64,000 nt of DNA, from contig JAFDYU010000011.1 in the NCBI GenBank assembly GCA_018267285.1, positions 17,558-81,557 on the forward strand, read 5' to 3'. The DNA is from Bacteroidota bacterium (GTDB taxonomy: Bacteria > Bacteroidota > Bacteroidia > Cytophagales > Cyclobacteriaceae). Position 1 is the stretch's first letter. Each line of letters begins with the position of its first letter. Of this stretch, positions 9,397 through 18,950 are shown one piece after another. The notes below the pieces were generated by a model that ran no database searches, was not told the DNA's origin, and saw only the letters and a list, made by a program, of their open reading frames with translations. Both the position numbers and the translations under genes were made by a program.

Positions 9397-9713
9397 AAGA
9401 TTACAACGTTCACTTTGTAAATCTCGACCCTACCGTTGGAATGGAGATAAAAAAAACGAGACCTTGTGTTGTTTTATCCCCATCGCAAATGAATTCAGCT
9501 CTGGGTACGGTTATCATTGCTCCGTTAACAACAACTTTGCGAAAATACCCATCGCGGGTTGAACTCCGGTTTGCCAATAAATTTTGTGAAGTATGCCTTG
9601 ACCAACTAAGGGCCGTAGACGAGACCAGACTAAGCAAAGACAGTTCAGGTCGGCTGAAGGAAAGTGACATCGAAAAAATAAAAGATACTATTGCCGAAGT
9701 ATTTGAATTATAA
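9390..9713 (+). CDS. MazF/PemK-family toxin (predicted endoribonuclease)
   Basis: A 107-residue MazF-like protein. It shows the family's VHFVNLDPTVGMEIKKTRPC start, the PSQMNSALGTVIIAPLTT strand region, and an LDQLRAVDETRL segment matching the QirtiDk.Rl region of MazF. Relatives cut mRNA at short specific sequences. The ATG at 9390 overlaps the antitoxin stop (ATGGTAA), giving the usual translational coupling. It is followed 14 bases later by dnaG. Confidence 0.9.
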   Translation: MVKDYNVHFVNLDPTVGMEIKKTRPCVVLSPSQMNSALGTVIIAPLTTTLRKYPSRVELRFANKFCEVCLDQLRAVDETRLSKDSSGRLKESDIEKIKDTIAEVFEL

Positions 9714-9727
9714 GTGGAAAAGCAGAA

Positions 9728-11656
9728 ATGATCTCGCGCGAAACTATAGACGAAGTAAAAAACCGCATGGACATTGTGGATGTTATCAGCGATTTCGTTT
9801 CGTTGAAGAAATCGGGGCAAAACTACAAAGCGCTCAGCCCTTTCAATAACGAGAAAACACCTTCTTTTTTTGTAGTTCCTTCTAAAGGGATATTTAAAGA
9901 TTTCAGCAGTGGTAAGGGTGGCGATTCCTTCACCTTTGTAATGGAGCATGAAAAACTAAGTTATGCCGAAACCATCCGTTATCTCGCCAAAAAATACGGG
10001 GTAGAAATAAAAGAAGACCGAACTTCATCCGAGTCGAAAGAAGAGCAGAGCGAACGCGAGGGACTTTACATTCTGATGAATTTCGCCAAAGAGTATTATA
10101 AAAATATTCTCACCAATTCGGAAGAAGGCCGCAGCATTGGGCTCAGTTATTTTCGTGAGCGTGGCTTCAACGACCGCACCATCGAACAATTTGAGCTCGG
10201 TTATGCGCTTGAAGGCTGGGAGCTTTTCAGCAAAGAGGCCGTTGGGAAAGGCTATAATAAAGAGTTGCTCGAAAAAACCGGGCTTGTTGTAAAAAAAGAA
10301 GACGGCAGCAGCTACGATCGTTTTCGCGGAAGGGTGATATTTCCGGTGCACAACCTGGCCGGGAAAGTAATTGCGTTTGGTGCGCGCATGTTGGGCAAAG
10401 AAAAAAATCAGCCCAAATACATCAACTCGCCCGAAACCGACATCTATCACAAGAGCGATGCACTGTACGGTCTGTACCAAGGCAAAAATGCAATTCGCCA
10501 GCAGGATGTTTGTTATTTGGTGGAAGGTTACACCGATGTAATCTCCATGCACCAATCGGGTGTTGAAAATGTGGTGGCTTCCAGCGGCACTGCGCTCACC
10601 GAAAACCAGATCAAGCTCATCCGCAGGTTTACCGAAAACATAACCGTACTTTTCGATGGCGACAATGCAGGTATTAAAGCTGCACTGCGCGGCATAGACA
10701 TGATCTTGCGCGGTGGACTGAACGTGCGGGTATTGCTTTTTCCCGACAACGAAGACCCCGACAGTTTCTCGCGCAAACTGGGCACCACAGAATTTCAAAA
10801 GTACCTCAAAGACCACACTCAGGATTTTGTTTCGTTTAAGGCAAACTTATATGCAACCGAGGCTGCCGGAGATCCGATACGAAAAGCTGAGTCCATTAAA
10901 GAAATTGTATCGAGCATTGCGGTGATCCCCGACCCGATCAAACGTTCGGTGTACATTCAGGAGACAAGTCACTTATTAAAAATCAGCGAACAGGTTTTGC
11001 TTTCGGAATTAAATAAAATCCTGATTGCAGACCGGAGGAAAAGCGAAAAAGAAAAAGTTCGTTCGCAAGATGTGGACGTGCCCGCAACCACTGTTGACGA
11101 TATTGGCACTACGTCAACGATCGACCCCAAAAGTCTGGTGTATTACCAAGAAAGGGAAACCATCCGTCTCTTATTAAACTATGCCGACCAAACTATTGAA
11201 GAACATACACTTACCGATTTCTTGCTGCACGAGTTGGACGATGTGGAATTTACCAACGAAGTGTTTCGCGAAATTTATATAAAATTCAAAAACGCAATTC
11301 AAGAAAACAAAACCATTGATAGTCATTATTTTCTGAAAGACGGGAACGATGCGGTACGGGCAATGGTTTCTGATCTGATGACAGCCCGCTACGACACCAG
11401 TCCGCATTGGGGCGATAAGTTTCACATCTATATTCCTAAAGAAAAAGATGTGCTCAACGAAATGGCTCTTACCAATGTGCTGCGGCTAAAATTCAGAATT
11501 GTGCAGAAGATGATGGATGATAATTTGCAGCAAGTGAAAAAAGCCGAAGCCGTAGGTGATTGGGATGAACTGGACAAAGCCCTGGAAATACAAACCGGAT
11601 TGAAAAAAGCAGAAAGCGAACTGGCCGAAAGCCTGGGGATAGTGGTGGCAAAATAA
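9728..11656 (+). CDS. dnaG: DNA primase DnaG, zinc ligands missing
   Basis: This 642-residue replicative primase makes RNA primers at the fork. The N-terminal domain keeps the zinc-finger fold sequence but has lost all the usual ligands. The normal CPFH is SPFN here, and the normal CFGC region is DFSSG (residues about 40-64). The TOPRIM catalytic core is intact, with VEGYTDVISMH near residue 264 and FDGDNAGIKAALRG near 309. A C-terminal helicase-binding region of about 190 residues follows. Loss of the zinc site is, from memory, common to many Bacteroidota primases, so the gene is probably functional. It sits between the toxin gene and ribBA on the same strand. Confidence 0.95.
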   Translation: MISRETIDEVKNRMDIVDVISDFVSLKKSGQNYKALSPFNNEKTPSFFVVPSKGIFKDFSSGKGGDSFTFVMEHEKLSYAETIRYLAKKYGVEIKEDRTSSESKEEQSEREGLYILMNFAKEYYKNILTNSEEGRSIGLSYFRERGFNDRTIEQFELGYALEGWELFSKEAVGKGYNKELLEKTGLVVKKEDGSSYDRFRGRVIFPVHNLAGKVIAFGARMLGKEKNQPKYINSPETDIYHKSDALYGLYQGKNAIRQQDVCYLVEGYTDVISMHQSGVENVVASSGTALTENQIKLIRRFTENITVLFDGDNAGIKAALRGIDMILRGGLNVRVLLFPDNEDPDSFSRKLGTTEFQKYLKDHTQDFVSFKANLYATEAAGDPIRKAESIKEIVSSIAVIPDPIKRSVYIQETSHLLKISEQVLLSELNKILIADRRKSEKEKVRSQDVDVPATTVDDIGTTSTIDPKSLVYYQERETIRLLLNYADQTIEEHTLTDFLLHELDDVEFTNEVFREIYIKFKNAIQENKTIDSHYFLKDGNDAVRAMVSDLMTARYDTSPHWGDKFHIYIPKEKDVLNEMALTNVLRLKFRIVQKMMDDNLQQVKKAEAVGDWDELDKALEIQTGLKKAESELAESLGIVVAK

Positions 11657-11690
11657 GACATTAGCATCAAGACATTAGTATCAAGATAAA
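11655..11690 (+). repeat. 14-base tandem repeat between dnaG and ribBA
   Basis: Two copies of AAGACATTAG(C/T)ATC (11655-11668, 11669-11682) and the start of a third (AAGATA) bridge the dnaG stop codon and the ribBA start at 11691. They differ by one base. Confidence 0.7.
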
Positions 11691-12911
11691 ATGAGTTCTG
11701 AAAAAATAAAAATAGACACTATAGAAGAAGCCATCGAAGACATCCGCAATGGCAAGCTAATCATTGTAGTGGATGATGAAGATCGCGAAAACGAGGGCGA
11801 TTTTATTTGTGCTGCCGAGTGCGTTACACCCGAGATCATCAACTTCATGTCGAAAGAAGGGAGAGGGTTGATCTGCGCACCGTTGATTGAAGATCGCTGC
11901 GAAGAATTGAAGCTCGAACTCATGGTTGGAAAAAATACAGCCGCTTTTGAAACTCCGTTCACTGTATCGGTTGATTTGATCGGGCACGGTTGCACTACCG
12001 GTATTTCAGCGCACGATCGCTTCAAAACCATTAAAGCGTTGGCCGATCCCGAAACCAACCCCGATGAACTTGGAAAGCCCGGCCATATTTTTCCGTTGAA
12101 AGCAAAAAAAGAAGGTGTGCTGCGCAGAAGCGGCCATACCGAAGCAGCCATAGATCTGGCCAAGCTTGCCGGTTTTAGGCCGGCCGGTGTGCTGGTGGAA
12201 ATCATGAACGAAGACGGCTCCATGGCGCGCCTCCCCGACTTACGTAAAGTGGCCGACAAATTCAAACTGAAACTAATCACCATCAAAGACCTGATTGCCT
12301 ACCGGATGAAAACCGAAAGCCAGATCAGGCGCGATGTGGAGGTAAACATGCCAACCGCCTACGGTGATTTTAAATTGGTAGCCTACGAAGAAAAAGCCAC
12401 GCAAGAAATCCACATGGCACTGATCAAAGGCACTTGGAAAAAAGACGAGCCAGTGCTGGTACGTGTTCACTCTTCGTGCGTAACCGGAGATATTTTTGGG
12501 TCGTGCCGATGCGATTGCGGATCGCAGCTTCACAACGCCATGACGATGGTAGAAAACGAGGGAAAGGGTGTAGTGCTTTACATGAAGCAAGAAGGCCGCG
12601 GCATTGGGTTGCTCAATAAACTAAAAGCCTACAAACTTCAGGAAGAAGGGCTCGACACCGTTGAAGCAAATCTTCAACTTGGCTTCGACATGGACAACCG
12701 CGATTACGGAATCGGTGCTCAGATACTGCACGACCTCGGCATTTCTAAAATCAAATTGATTACCAACAACCCCAAGAAACGCGTTGGATTAATGGGTTAT
12801 GGATTGGAAATAATTGATAACATTCCGATTGAAATTGCACCGAACCCCCACAACGAAAAATATTTGCTAACCAAGCGCGACAAACTGGGGCATCTGATCC
12901 TGAAAAAATGA
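11691..12911 (+). CDS. ribBA: Bifunctional DHBP synthase / GTP cyclohydrolase II
   Basis: A 406-residue fusion of the first steps of both branches of riboflavin synthesis. Residues about 1-205 are 3,4-dihydroxy-2-butanone 4-phosphate synthase, which uses ribulose 5-phosphate ([28 protein letters not shown]). Residues about 210-405 are GTP cyclohydrolase II. Its zinc cysteines C263, C274 and C276 have the exact family spacing ([14 protein letters not shown]), and the catalytic [14 protein letters not shown] loop is present. Both active sites look complete. It follows dnaG by 34 bases that hold a small tandem repeat, and overlaps the next gene by four bases. Confidence 0.96.
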   Translation: MSSEKIKIDTIEEAIEDIRNGKLIIVVDDEDRENEGDFICAAECVTPEIINFMSKEGRGLICAPLIEDRCEELKLELMVGKNTAAFETPFTVSVDLIGHGCTTGISAHDRFKTIKALADPETNPDELGKPGHIFPLKAKKEGVLRRSGHTEAAIDLAKLAGFRPAGVLVEIMNEDGSMARLPDLRKVADKFKLKLITIKDLIAYRMKTESQIRRDVEVNMPTAYGDFKLVAYEEKATQEIHMALIKGTWKKDEPVLVRVHSSCVTGDIFGSCRCDCGSQLHNAMTMVENEGKGVVLYMKQEGRGIGLLNKLKAYKLQEEGLDTVEANLQLGFDMDNRDYGIGAQILHDLGISKIKLITNNPKKRVGLMGYGLEIIDNIPIEIAPNPHNEKYLLTKRDKLGHLILKK

Positions 12912-13516
12912 TGAAATCTTTTTTAGTATTTCTATCGTTTGCACTCCCCTCAGTAATATTGGCACAGACATTTCCATTTGATATTTTCCACGATGGAAAA
13001 GTGGTGTTGGAATCTGGTGATACATTGAGTGGGTCAATAAAATATAGCCCGCAAGATCTGTTGCAAGTACGGCACGATAACCTATTGGAAAGTTTTACGG
13101 CACGCAAAGCTTTGTACTTCGAAATATTTGATCAGGTCTACAAACGATACCGGCAATTTTATTCGTTGCCCTACTCGGCAACCGGTGGCTACAAAAGCCC
13201 GGTATTTTTCGAAATACTTGCGGAAGGAAAAATCACCTTGCTTTCGAGGGAAAAAATCGAATATCGGCAAAGTAATTCCCCGTTCTTTTATTATGGCGGA
13301 TACACAACACGCCCGGTGTTGGTAAACATATATTACCTGCTTCGCGAAAACGGAAACATCGAAGACTTCCGGGGCAAACGCAACGATTGGTATGAGTTGT
13401 TTGGAGTTCGGCAAAACGAAATGCACGATTATATTAAAGAAAACAAACTTGATCTTGACCGAAAATATCAACTCAAACAAATCATTGACTATTACAATTC
13501 TTTATTCCCAAAATAA
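12908..13516 (+). CDS. Secreted protein of unknown function
   Basis: A 202-residue protein with a signal peptide ([20 protein letters not shown]), then a beta-rich, aromatic domain starting with [19 protein letters not shown]. No transmembrane helix is seen after the signal and no catalytic motif is recognisable. Tyr and Phe are abundant, as in many periplasmic Bacteroidota proteins of unknown role. Its ATG overlaps the ribBA stop (ATGA), and surE follows after two bases, so it is in the ribBA-surE transcription unit. Confidence 0.75.
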   Translation: MMKSFLVFLSFALPSVILAQTFPFDIFHDGKVVLESGDTLSGSIKYSPQDLLQVRHDNLLESFTARKALYFEIFDQVYKRYRQFYSLPYSATGGYKSPVFFEILAEGKITLLSREKIEYRQSNSPFFYYGGYTTRPVLVNIYYLLRENGNIEDFRGKRNDWYELFGVRQNEMHDYIKENKLDLDRKYQLKQIIDYYNSLFPK

Positions 13517-13518
13517 TT

Positions 13519-14295
13519 ATGAAACCTTTGATTCTGGTTACTAACGATGACGGCATCACCTCGCGGGGTATTTTTAATTTAGTAACCGTGATGAAAACAT
13601 TGGGCGAAGTAATCGTGGTGGCACCCGACAGTCCGCAATCGGGTATGGGCCATGCGATCACCGTGGGCGACACACTGCGCCTGACCGAGTCGTCTATTTT
13701 TGAAGACGTAAAAGCTTTTGAATGCAGCGGCACACCCGCAGACTGTGTAAAGATGGCGCGCCATTTTGTATTGAAAGGAAACCGCCAACCAGATGTTGTG
13801 GTTAGTGGAATTAATCATGGAAGCAACACGTCAATCAGTGTGCTTTATTCCGGCACCATGTCTGCCGCCATCGAAGCTGCTATTGAAGGGACTCCTGCCA
13901 TCGGGTTTTCGCTTTGCGATTACGGCCAGCAGGCCGACTTCTCTCACACGGCAGAGTATGTAAAAAAAATCACCAGCCAAGTTTTAGAAAAAGGTTTGCC
14001 AGGAGGAACCGCCCTGAATGTAAACTTCCCTAAAAAGCAAAGCCAACCCATACGCGGCATTCGGGTTTGCCGCCAAGCCAATGCCAAGTGGGTAGAAGAT
14101 TTCGATCAGCGTTTTGACCCCAACGGCAGAAGTTATTTTTGGATGACCGGAAAATTTGTAAACTTCGACAAGGGTGAAGACAATGACGAGTGGGCCATAG
14201 CCAACAACTATGTTTCGATCGTTCCCTGCCAGTTTGATCTAACAGCCTATCAATCTATTCGTGAGTTGAATGAAACGTGGAATATTTTGAAGTAG
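13519..14295 (+). CDS. surE: 5'/3'-nucleotidase SurE
   Basis: A 258-residue metal-dependent phosphatase that removes phosphate from nucleoside monophosphates. The metal-binding NDDG (residues 9-12) lies right after strand one. VSGINHGSNTS and LYSGTMSAAIEA are the other conserved SurE blocks. Length is typical. It is the last gene of the plus-strand run with dnaG and ribBA and converges on the GH3 gene; no clear terminator hairpin was seen between them. Confidence 0.95.
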   Translation: MKPLILVTNDDGITSRGIFNLVTVMKTLGEVIVVAPDSPQSGMGHAITVGDTLRLTESSIFEDVKAFECSGTPADCVKMARHFVLKGNRQPDVVVSGINHGSNTSISVLYSGTMSAAIEAAIEGTPAIGFSLCDYGQQADFSHTAEYVKKITSQVLEKGLPGGTALNVNFPKKQSQPIRGIRVCRQANAKWVEDFDQRFDPNGRSYFWMTGKFVNFDKGEDNDEWAIANNYVSIVPCQFDLTAYQSIRELNETWNILK

Positions 14296-14442
14296 CAAAA
14301 CGTTAATGTCTTTAAAAAAGTACAAATATTGCAGTTGATTGCTATATCTGTACTGCGATGCTACGAGAATCAGAAACCAGGATCAGCCTGACACAAAACT
14401 ATAATTTGCGTTAACATCCATATCTAAATCCCGTCAAGGGCT

Positions 14443-16737
14443 TTACTTCAACACAAACTCAGCCTTATTTACATCCTGCGAATTAGGCCCAACAAAAACT
14501 TCAAACGTTCCGGGCTCGGCAACAAAATTCAATTCTGTGTTGTAAAATGACAGATCGGTAACCGAAAGCTTAAAATCTACCACCCTCGTTTCGCCCGCCT
14601 TTATTCTGATTTTTCTAAAAGCCTTGAGCTCTTTCACCGGGCACGTGATGGAAGCAACTACATCGCGGATATACAACTGCACAACTTCATCACCATCGCG
14701 CTGACTTTCGTTGGTAACTTCAACAGAAACATTCAGCGAATCAGTAAATGAAATTTCTTTTTTATCTAGTTGCAGGTTGTTATAGGTAAACTTCGAATAG
14801 CTCAATCCAAACCCAAACGGGTAAACGGGATCGTTGGAAACATCGAGGTAATTAGAACGGAATTTGGTAAACCACTTTCCTTCGGGCAACGGACGCCCTG
14901 TGTTTTTGTGCGCGTAATAAATAGGCACTTGCCCTACATTTTGAGGGAATGTGGTGGTTAGTTTTCCCGATGGGTTCACATCGCCAAACAACACATCGGC
15001 AATGGCATCGCCTGCTTCGCTGCCTCCAAACCACACATTTAAAATAGCAGGCACGTTTTCGTTTTCCCATCTCAAAGCCAACGGCCGACCGGTAAACAAC
15101 ACCATCACCACAGGTTTGCCTGTTTTCAAGAGCGCTTTCAATAAATCTTTTTGAGTTTGTGGAATTTCAATATTCGATCGGCTTGAAGATTCGCCACTCA
15201 TTTCTGCCGACTCGCCCACGGCCGCAATAATTACGTCTGCACCACGCGCGATTTTCAAAGCCTCCTCCCGAATTGCTTCGGCAGATCTTTTATCGCGGTG
15301 AAGGGTTTTTCCAAACATGGTTGCACGTTCTTCAAAGGCTTCGTCTTCGTCTAAGTTCGATCCTTTGGCGTACACAATCTGGGCTTTATCGGCCACTGCA
15401 TGTTGCAAACCTTTCAACAACGAAATAGATTCTGAAAACCGGGCACCCACGCTCCACGTGCCGGTCATGTTTAGAGTAGCATCGGCAAGCGGACCAATCA
15501 CAGCGATCGTGCCTTTTTTCTTTATGGGCAATAAATCATTTGTATTTTTTAGTAAAACAAAACTTTGTGCCGCAATGGCTCTTGCTTCGCTCCGGTTGGC
15601 ATCGGAGAAAATTTCTTTTGCACGCGTCCCGTCACAATATCGGTACGGGTCATCAAATAATCCCAATAGAAATTTTGCCTTTAAAATTCGCCTGCACGCC
15701 TGGTCAATTTGTTCAACGGATATTTTTTTCTCGTCTACCGATTTTTTAAGTGTGGTAAGCATCCCCTCGCCCACCATATCCATATCTACGCCAGCATCAA
15801 GTGCTTTGGCCGTTACGGTTTGCAGATCGCCTATGCCGTGGTCAACCATTTCGTTGATGCCCGTGTAATCGGTAAGCACCAGCCCATTAAAGCCCCATTG
15901 TTTGCGCAGCACATCCGAGATCAACCATTTGTTGGCCGTTGCGGGAATACCGTTGATGTCGTTGAACGATACCATCACGCTGCCTGCGCCTGCATCAACG
16001 GCTGCTTTGTACGGTGGAAAATACTCGTTGTACATTTTCACTCGGCTCATGTCAACGGTATTGTAATCGCGCCCGCCCTCGGCTGCACCATAAAGCGCAA
16101 AATGTTTTACACCGGCCATGATGGTGTTGTTGGCCGAGAGGTCGTTGCCCTGATAACCCCGCACCATTGCAGCGGCAATCTGGGAGCCGAGATACGGGTC
16201 TTCACCGCTTCCTTCGGAAACCCTGCCCCAGCGGGCATCGCGGCAAATATCTACCATGGGCGAGTACGTCCAGTTGATGCCATCGGCACTGGCTTCCTCT
16301 GCTCCGATCCGGGCGGTTCGTTCAATCAATTTCATATCCCAACTGCAACTTAAGCCCAGCGGAATCGGGAAGATGGTTTCGTAACCGTGAATAACATCCA
16401 TGCCAAAAAGCAATGGTATTTTCAGTCTGCTTTTTTCAATGGCAATTTTTTGCATCTCTTTAATTCTCTTCAACGGTTTGATGTTGAAGACGGCTCCTAC
16501 CTGCCCGGCTTCAATTTTTTTTCCGATGTTGGAATTCTCAGCCTGCCCGGTAACAAAGTCTCCGGCAGAAGGCAAATTGAGTTGTCCGATTTTCTCTTCT
16601 ATGGTCATGAGGCTCAGCAGCGAGTCTACACGCGAATCGATATCAGATTTTTTTGCTCCTCGGTCTGAGCAAGAGGTGAGAATAAAAAAAGAAATCCATG
16701 TTATGCCAAGGATTATTTTTTTACCACAGCGGAGCAC
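14443..16737 (-). CDS. GH3 beta-glucosidase, lipoprotein
   Basis: A glycoside hydrolase family 3 enzyme with the (beta/alpha)8 domain, the alpha/beta sandwich and a C-terminal fibronectin-III-like domain. The nucleophile Asp lies in GLVLTDYTG (D290 from the GTG start used here), and KHFALYGAAEGGRD is the conserved substrate-binding block. GH3 enzymes release glucose from the non-reducing end of beta-glucans, and next to GH144 genes a beta-1,2-oligoglucan is a reasonable substrate. The lipobox FFILTSC marks an exported lipoprotein. The 5' end is odd: an upstream ATG at 16815 reads through a palindromic repeat and would give an overlong signal. A GTG at 16737 gives a normal-length signal but also lies in the repeat. 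The true start is uncertain. Confidence 0.9.
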   Translation of the reverse strand: MLRCGKKIILGITWISFFILTSCSDRGAKKSDIDSRVDSLLSLMTIEEKIGQLNLPSAGDFVTGQAENSNIGKKIEAGQVGAVFNIKPLKRIKEMQKIAIEKSRLKIPLLFGMDVIHGYETIFPIPLGLSCSWDMKLIERTARIGAEEASADGINWTYSPMVDICRDARWGRVSEGSGEDPYLGSQIAAAMVRGYQGNDLSANNTIMAGVKHFALYGAAEGGRDYNTVDMSRVKMYNEYFPPYKAAVDAGAGSVMVSFNDINGIPATANKWLISDVLRKQWGFNGLVLTDYTGINEMVDHGIGDLQTVTAKALDAGVDMDMVGEGMLTTLKKSVDEKKISVEQIDQACRRILKAKFLLGLFDDPYRYCDGTRAKEIFSDANRSEARAIAAQSFVLLKNTNDLLPIKKKGTIAVIGPLADATLNMTGTWSVGARFSESISLLKGLQHAVADKAQIVYAKGSNLDEDEAFEERATMFGKTLHRDKRSAEAIREEALKIARGADVIIAAVGESAEMSGESSSRSNIEIPQTQKDLLKALLKTGKPVVMVLFTGRPLALRWENENVPAILNVWFGGSEAGDAIADVLFGDVNPSGKLTTTFPQNVGQVPIYYAHKNTGRPLPEGKWFTKFRSNYLDVSNDPVYPFGFGLSYSKFTYNNLQLDKKEISFTDSLNVSVEVTNESQRDGDEVVQLYIRDVVASITCPVKELKAFRKIRIKAGETRVVDFKLSVTDLSFYNTELNFVAEPGTFEVFVGPNSQDVNKAEFVLK

Positions 16738-16803
16738 AGTGCTTACAGAGAGTAAACAAACCCTAAATCTCTCCAATCCTGTGCGCACGCTGTGGTAAAA
16801 AAA
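16716..16803. repeat. Small inverted-repeat element at the GH3 gene start
   Basis: The left arm is seven T's, ACCACAGCG, two bases, then GCACAG (16716-16739). The right arm is CTGTGC, three bases, CGCTGTGGT, then A's (16779-16803). The arms are complementary apart from the two- and three-base interruptions, and enclose about 40 bases. It resembles the CCACAG-type intergenic repeats common in Bacteroidota genomes. The right-to-left reading of the GH3 gene begins inside it. Confidence 0.75.
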
Positions 16804-16878
16804 ATTAAAAGTCATTGTTGTTGTTAATTTTAATGTTACTGATTTTTTAAAACCCCAGTTTTAATCTGTGTAATCCGG

Positions 16879-16915
16879 TTTCGACAAGCTCTCCGAAGGA
16901 GTCCTTTGGACAACC
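16879..16915 (+). repeat. Dispersed 37-base repeat, copy A
   Basis: The segment starting TTTCGACAAGCTCTCCGAAG matches a second copy at 63898-63934 at about 33 of 37 positions. It lies between the GH144 and GH3 genes, next to the inverted-repeat element. It does not encode protein in any convincing frame. Confidence 0.75.
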
Positions 16916-16952
16916 TGACAATCCTATTTGTGATTTTCGTACCATCCTTTCA

Positions 16953-18941
16953 TCAGTTAAATCCTAATTTTGTTTTTGCGGCCTGTACTTCAGGCGCAGA
17001 CATAAATAAATTCCAAAGCAACTGAGTTCTGTAGTTTTCGATCATCACCACAATCGGCCCCTGATCTATGGCCAAATAAGAAGTGGCCGTCCACCCTTGT
17101 GTGATATTAATCGCATCGTAAAATCCGTACTGCCCCCACATGCGGTCACCAAGTGTATAGTAAAAATATTTGATTGCATTCATCGACTCGGTGGGTGTGT
17201 ACGGCATCGAAGAAATGGCAGCCGTTGGTGATATCGTTCCATTGTCGTTGGTGGGCGATTGGGCATCGTAACCCGAAGGATTATCGCTTGCCGTAAGCCC
17301 CCAACAACTGTTGCTGTAGCCAACATATTTTTTTGGATTTGCAGCGCAGTAATCGTGATTGATGAGCGATTGGTTTACATTCTGCGTCCAAAAATTTACG
17401 TTGAGGTACGGATCGGTTACGTGTGGATCAAAACCAAGAAAAGAATACTGCGTAAAAAACAATGGCCCGCCATAGTCATCGCCCAGCGGCAACACGTGGC
17501 CATAAAAAGTTTTTCCGTTTTTGATATTTCCGTTATCGGCCCAGCCTTGTTGATAAACCTCGAGGGGAATGGAATGAGTTGATGAGCCTGCGGCAAGAAT
17601 ATAAGTGATGAGTGTTTCATTGTAACCGCGGATGGGCATGTTCATAACCCAATCTTTGTCGGGCGACCAATGCCAATACAACACATTTTGACTGTTTTGC
17701 CGAAACCAATCCCACTCTACGGCATTGTATAAATTAGTAATCCGATTGATCAGATTATTTCCGGTTGTATCTGTTGAAGTTAAATATTGCCGAACCGACA
17801 GCAGCCCTTGAATCAAGTACGAAGTTTCTACAAGATCGGCTCCATCATCGTTGGTGCTAAAGGGTATCACCTTGCCGGTGGTGCCGTTGATCCAGTGCGG
17901 CCATGCGCCATGAAAGCGGCCGGCTGTTTCGAGAAAAGAAATTATTTTTTGAAAACGAGCGAGGCCATCGGCACGTGAAAGGTATCCGCGCTGAATGCCC
18001 ACAATCAATGCCATCAGGCCAAAGCCGCTGCCTCCCGTAGTAACCAAATCTCCTGAAGTATCGCGCTCGCGTGCCATGCCGCTGTTGGGTTGTGCGAAGT
18101 CGTAGAAATAATTGAATGTCTTTTGTTGAACTAAGTCCAGCAGTGCCGAATCGGTCAGTGCTGGAAATTTCGATATGGTATCGGCTCTGGTATAAAAGAC
18201 TTTTGCATAACCGTTAAACACTTCTTCATCGGCCCCTTGTAATTCGGGAAGCGCACCAATCGAAAATTTAACAAGGCCTTTAAGTTTTGTCGAAACCGAT
18301 AACGTGACAATTTTATTATCGTCACTAATATTTAATTGCAATGCAACTGTATTTGATCCAACTAAAAAAAATTGTGAAGCCAACGAGGCCTGTGTATTTA
18401 AGGCGTTTGAAAATGTGAATTCAAACGTAGGGTTTAAGGAGATGTTTGTGATTTGATTTTGATGTGTTACATCTACTTGATCAATTTTAAAAGAGGTCAA
18501 CAGCAAAGTAGCCGGAACTGTGGTGAAGGAAATTACTACTCCTGGAAAATTTTCATTGCTTTTGCCCTTTAATGTACTACCGATAGAAAGTTGATATTCT
18601 TTATTGTTTTGAAGTGAAGCAGTTGGACTCAGTGAGACAGTTTTGAAATTATTAAAAAAACTAATTTTAAAGGATACGCTACTTTTATCTTGTGATAGGC
18701 CAATTGCCGAAGCAGTGACTGAAGTATCCAGTGGTGCAGAAAAATCTAGCACAATCGACTGATCGGTTGGCACTTTTAAAGTAGCTTCTGTAAGATTTAA
18801 TATCTGTGTCCCTACACTCACTTGAAATAATTGTAATCTATTTGATGATGGTTGAGGGTCGTTTTTTTTAGCGCATGTACTTAACAATAAAAAACAAATA
18901 ATACCTATCGATATCGGGCTTGCTTTTCTGTAAAAATTCAT
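16953..18941 (-). CDS. GH144-type (PF10091) glucanase with two Ig-like domains, lipoprotein
   Basis: A 662-residue surface lipoprotein. The lipobox LLLSTC places the lipidated Cys at 23. Two Big_5-like Ig domains (about 35-145 and 150-250) are followed by an all-alpha 'glycoamylase' domain (about 260-660). Family blocks seen are TGGSGFGLMALIVGIQRGY, GWADNGNIKNGKTF, SCWGLTASD, NDNGTISPTA and LAIDQGPIVVMIEN. Characterised GH144 members are endo-beta-1,2-glucanases, so cleavage of beta-1,2-glucan is the leading hypothesis; the fold alone does not prove linkage. It is the second-to-last gene of PUL 1. A hairpin sits just before its start. A second, shorter paralogue lies at 30543-31901. Confidence 0.82.
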   Translation of the reverse strand: MNFYRKASPISIGIICFLLLSTCAKKNDPQPSSNRLQLFQVSVGTQILNLTEATLKVPTDQSIVLDFSAPLDTSVTASAIGLSQDKSSVSFKISFFNNFKTVSLSPTASLQNNKEYQLSIGSTLKGKSNENFPGVVISFTTVPATLLLTSFKIDQVDVTHQNQITNISLNPTFEFTFSNALNTQASLASQFFLVGSNTVALQLNISDDNKIVTLSVSTKLKGLVKFSIGALPELQGADEEVFNGYAKVFYTRADTISKFPALTDSALLDLVQQKTFNYFYDFAQPNSGMARERDTSGDLVTTGGSGFGLMALIVGIQRGYLSRADGLARFQKIISFLETAGRFHGAWPHWINGTTGKVIPFSTNDDGADLVETSYLIQGLLSVRQYLTSTDTTGNNLINRITNLYNAVEWDWFRQNSQNVLYWHWSPDKDWVMNMPIRGYNETLITYILAAGSSTHSIPLEVYQQGWADNGNIKNGKTFYGHVLPLGDDYGGPLFFTQYSFLGFDPHVTDPYLNVNFWTQNVNQSLINHDYCAANPKKYVGYSNSCWGLTASDNPSGYDAQSPTNDNGTISPTAAISSMPYTPTESMNAIKYFYYTLGDRMWGQYGFYDAINITQGWTATSYLAIDQGPIVVMIENYRTQLLWNLFMSAPEVQAAKTKLGFN

Positions 18942-18950
18942 AAAAGAGAA

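Noticed and set aside
10025-10816. A 263-codon minus-strand frame
   Set aside because: It is antisense to dnaG, whose conserved motifs explain the sequence.
14296-14442. Terminator between surE and the GH3 gene
   Set aside because: No stem followed by a T-run on either strand could be found.
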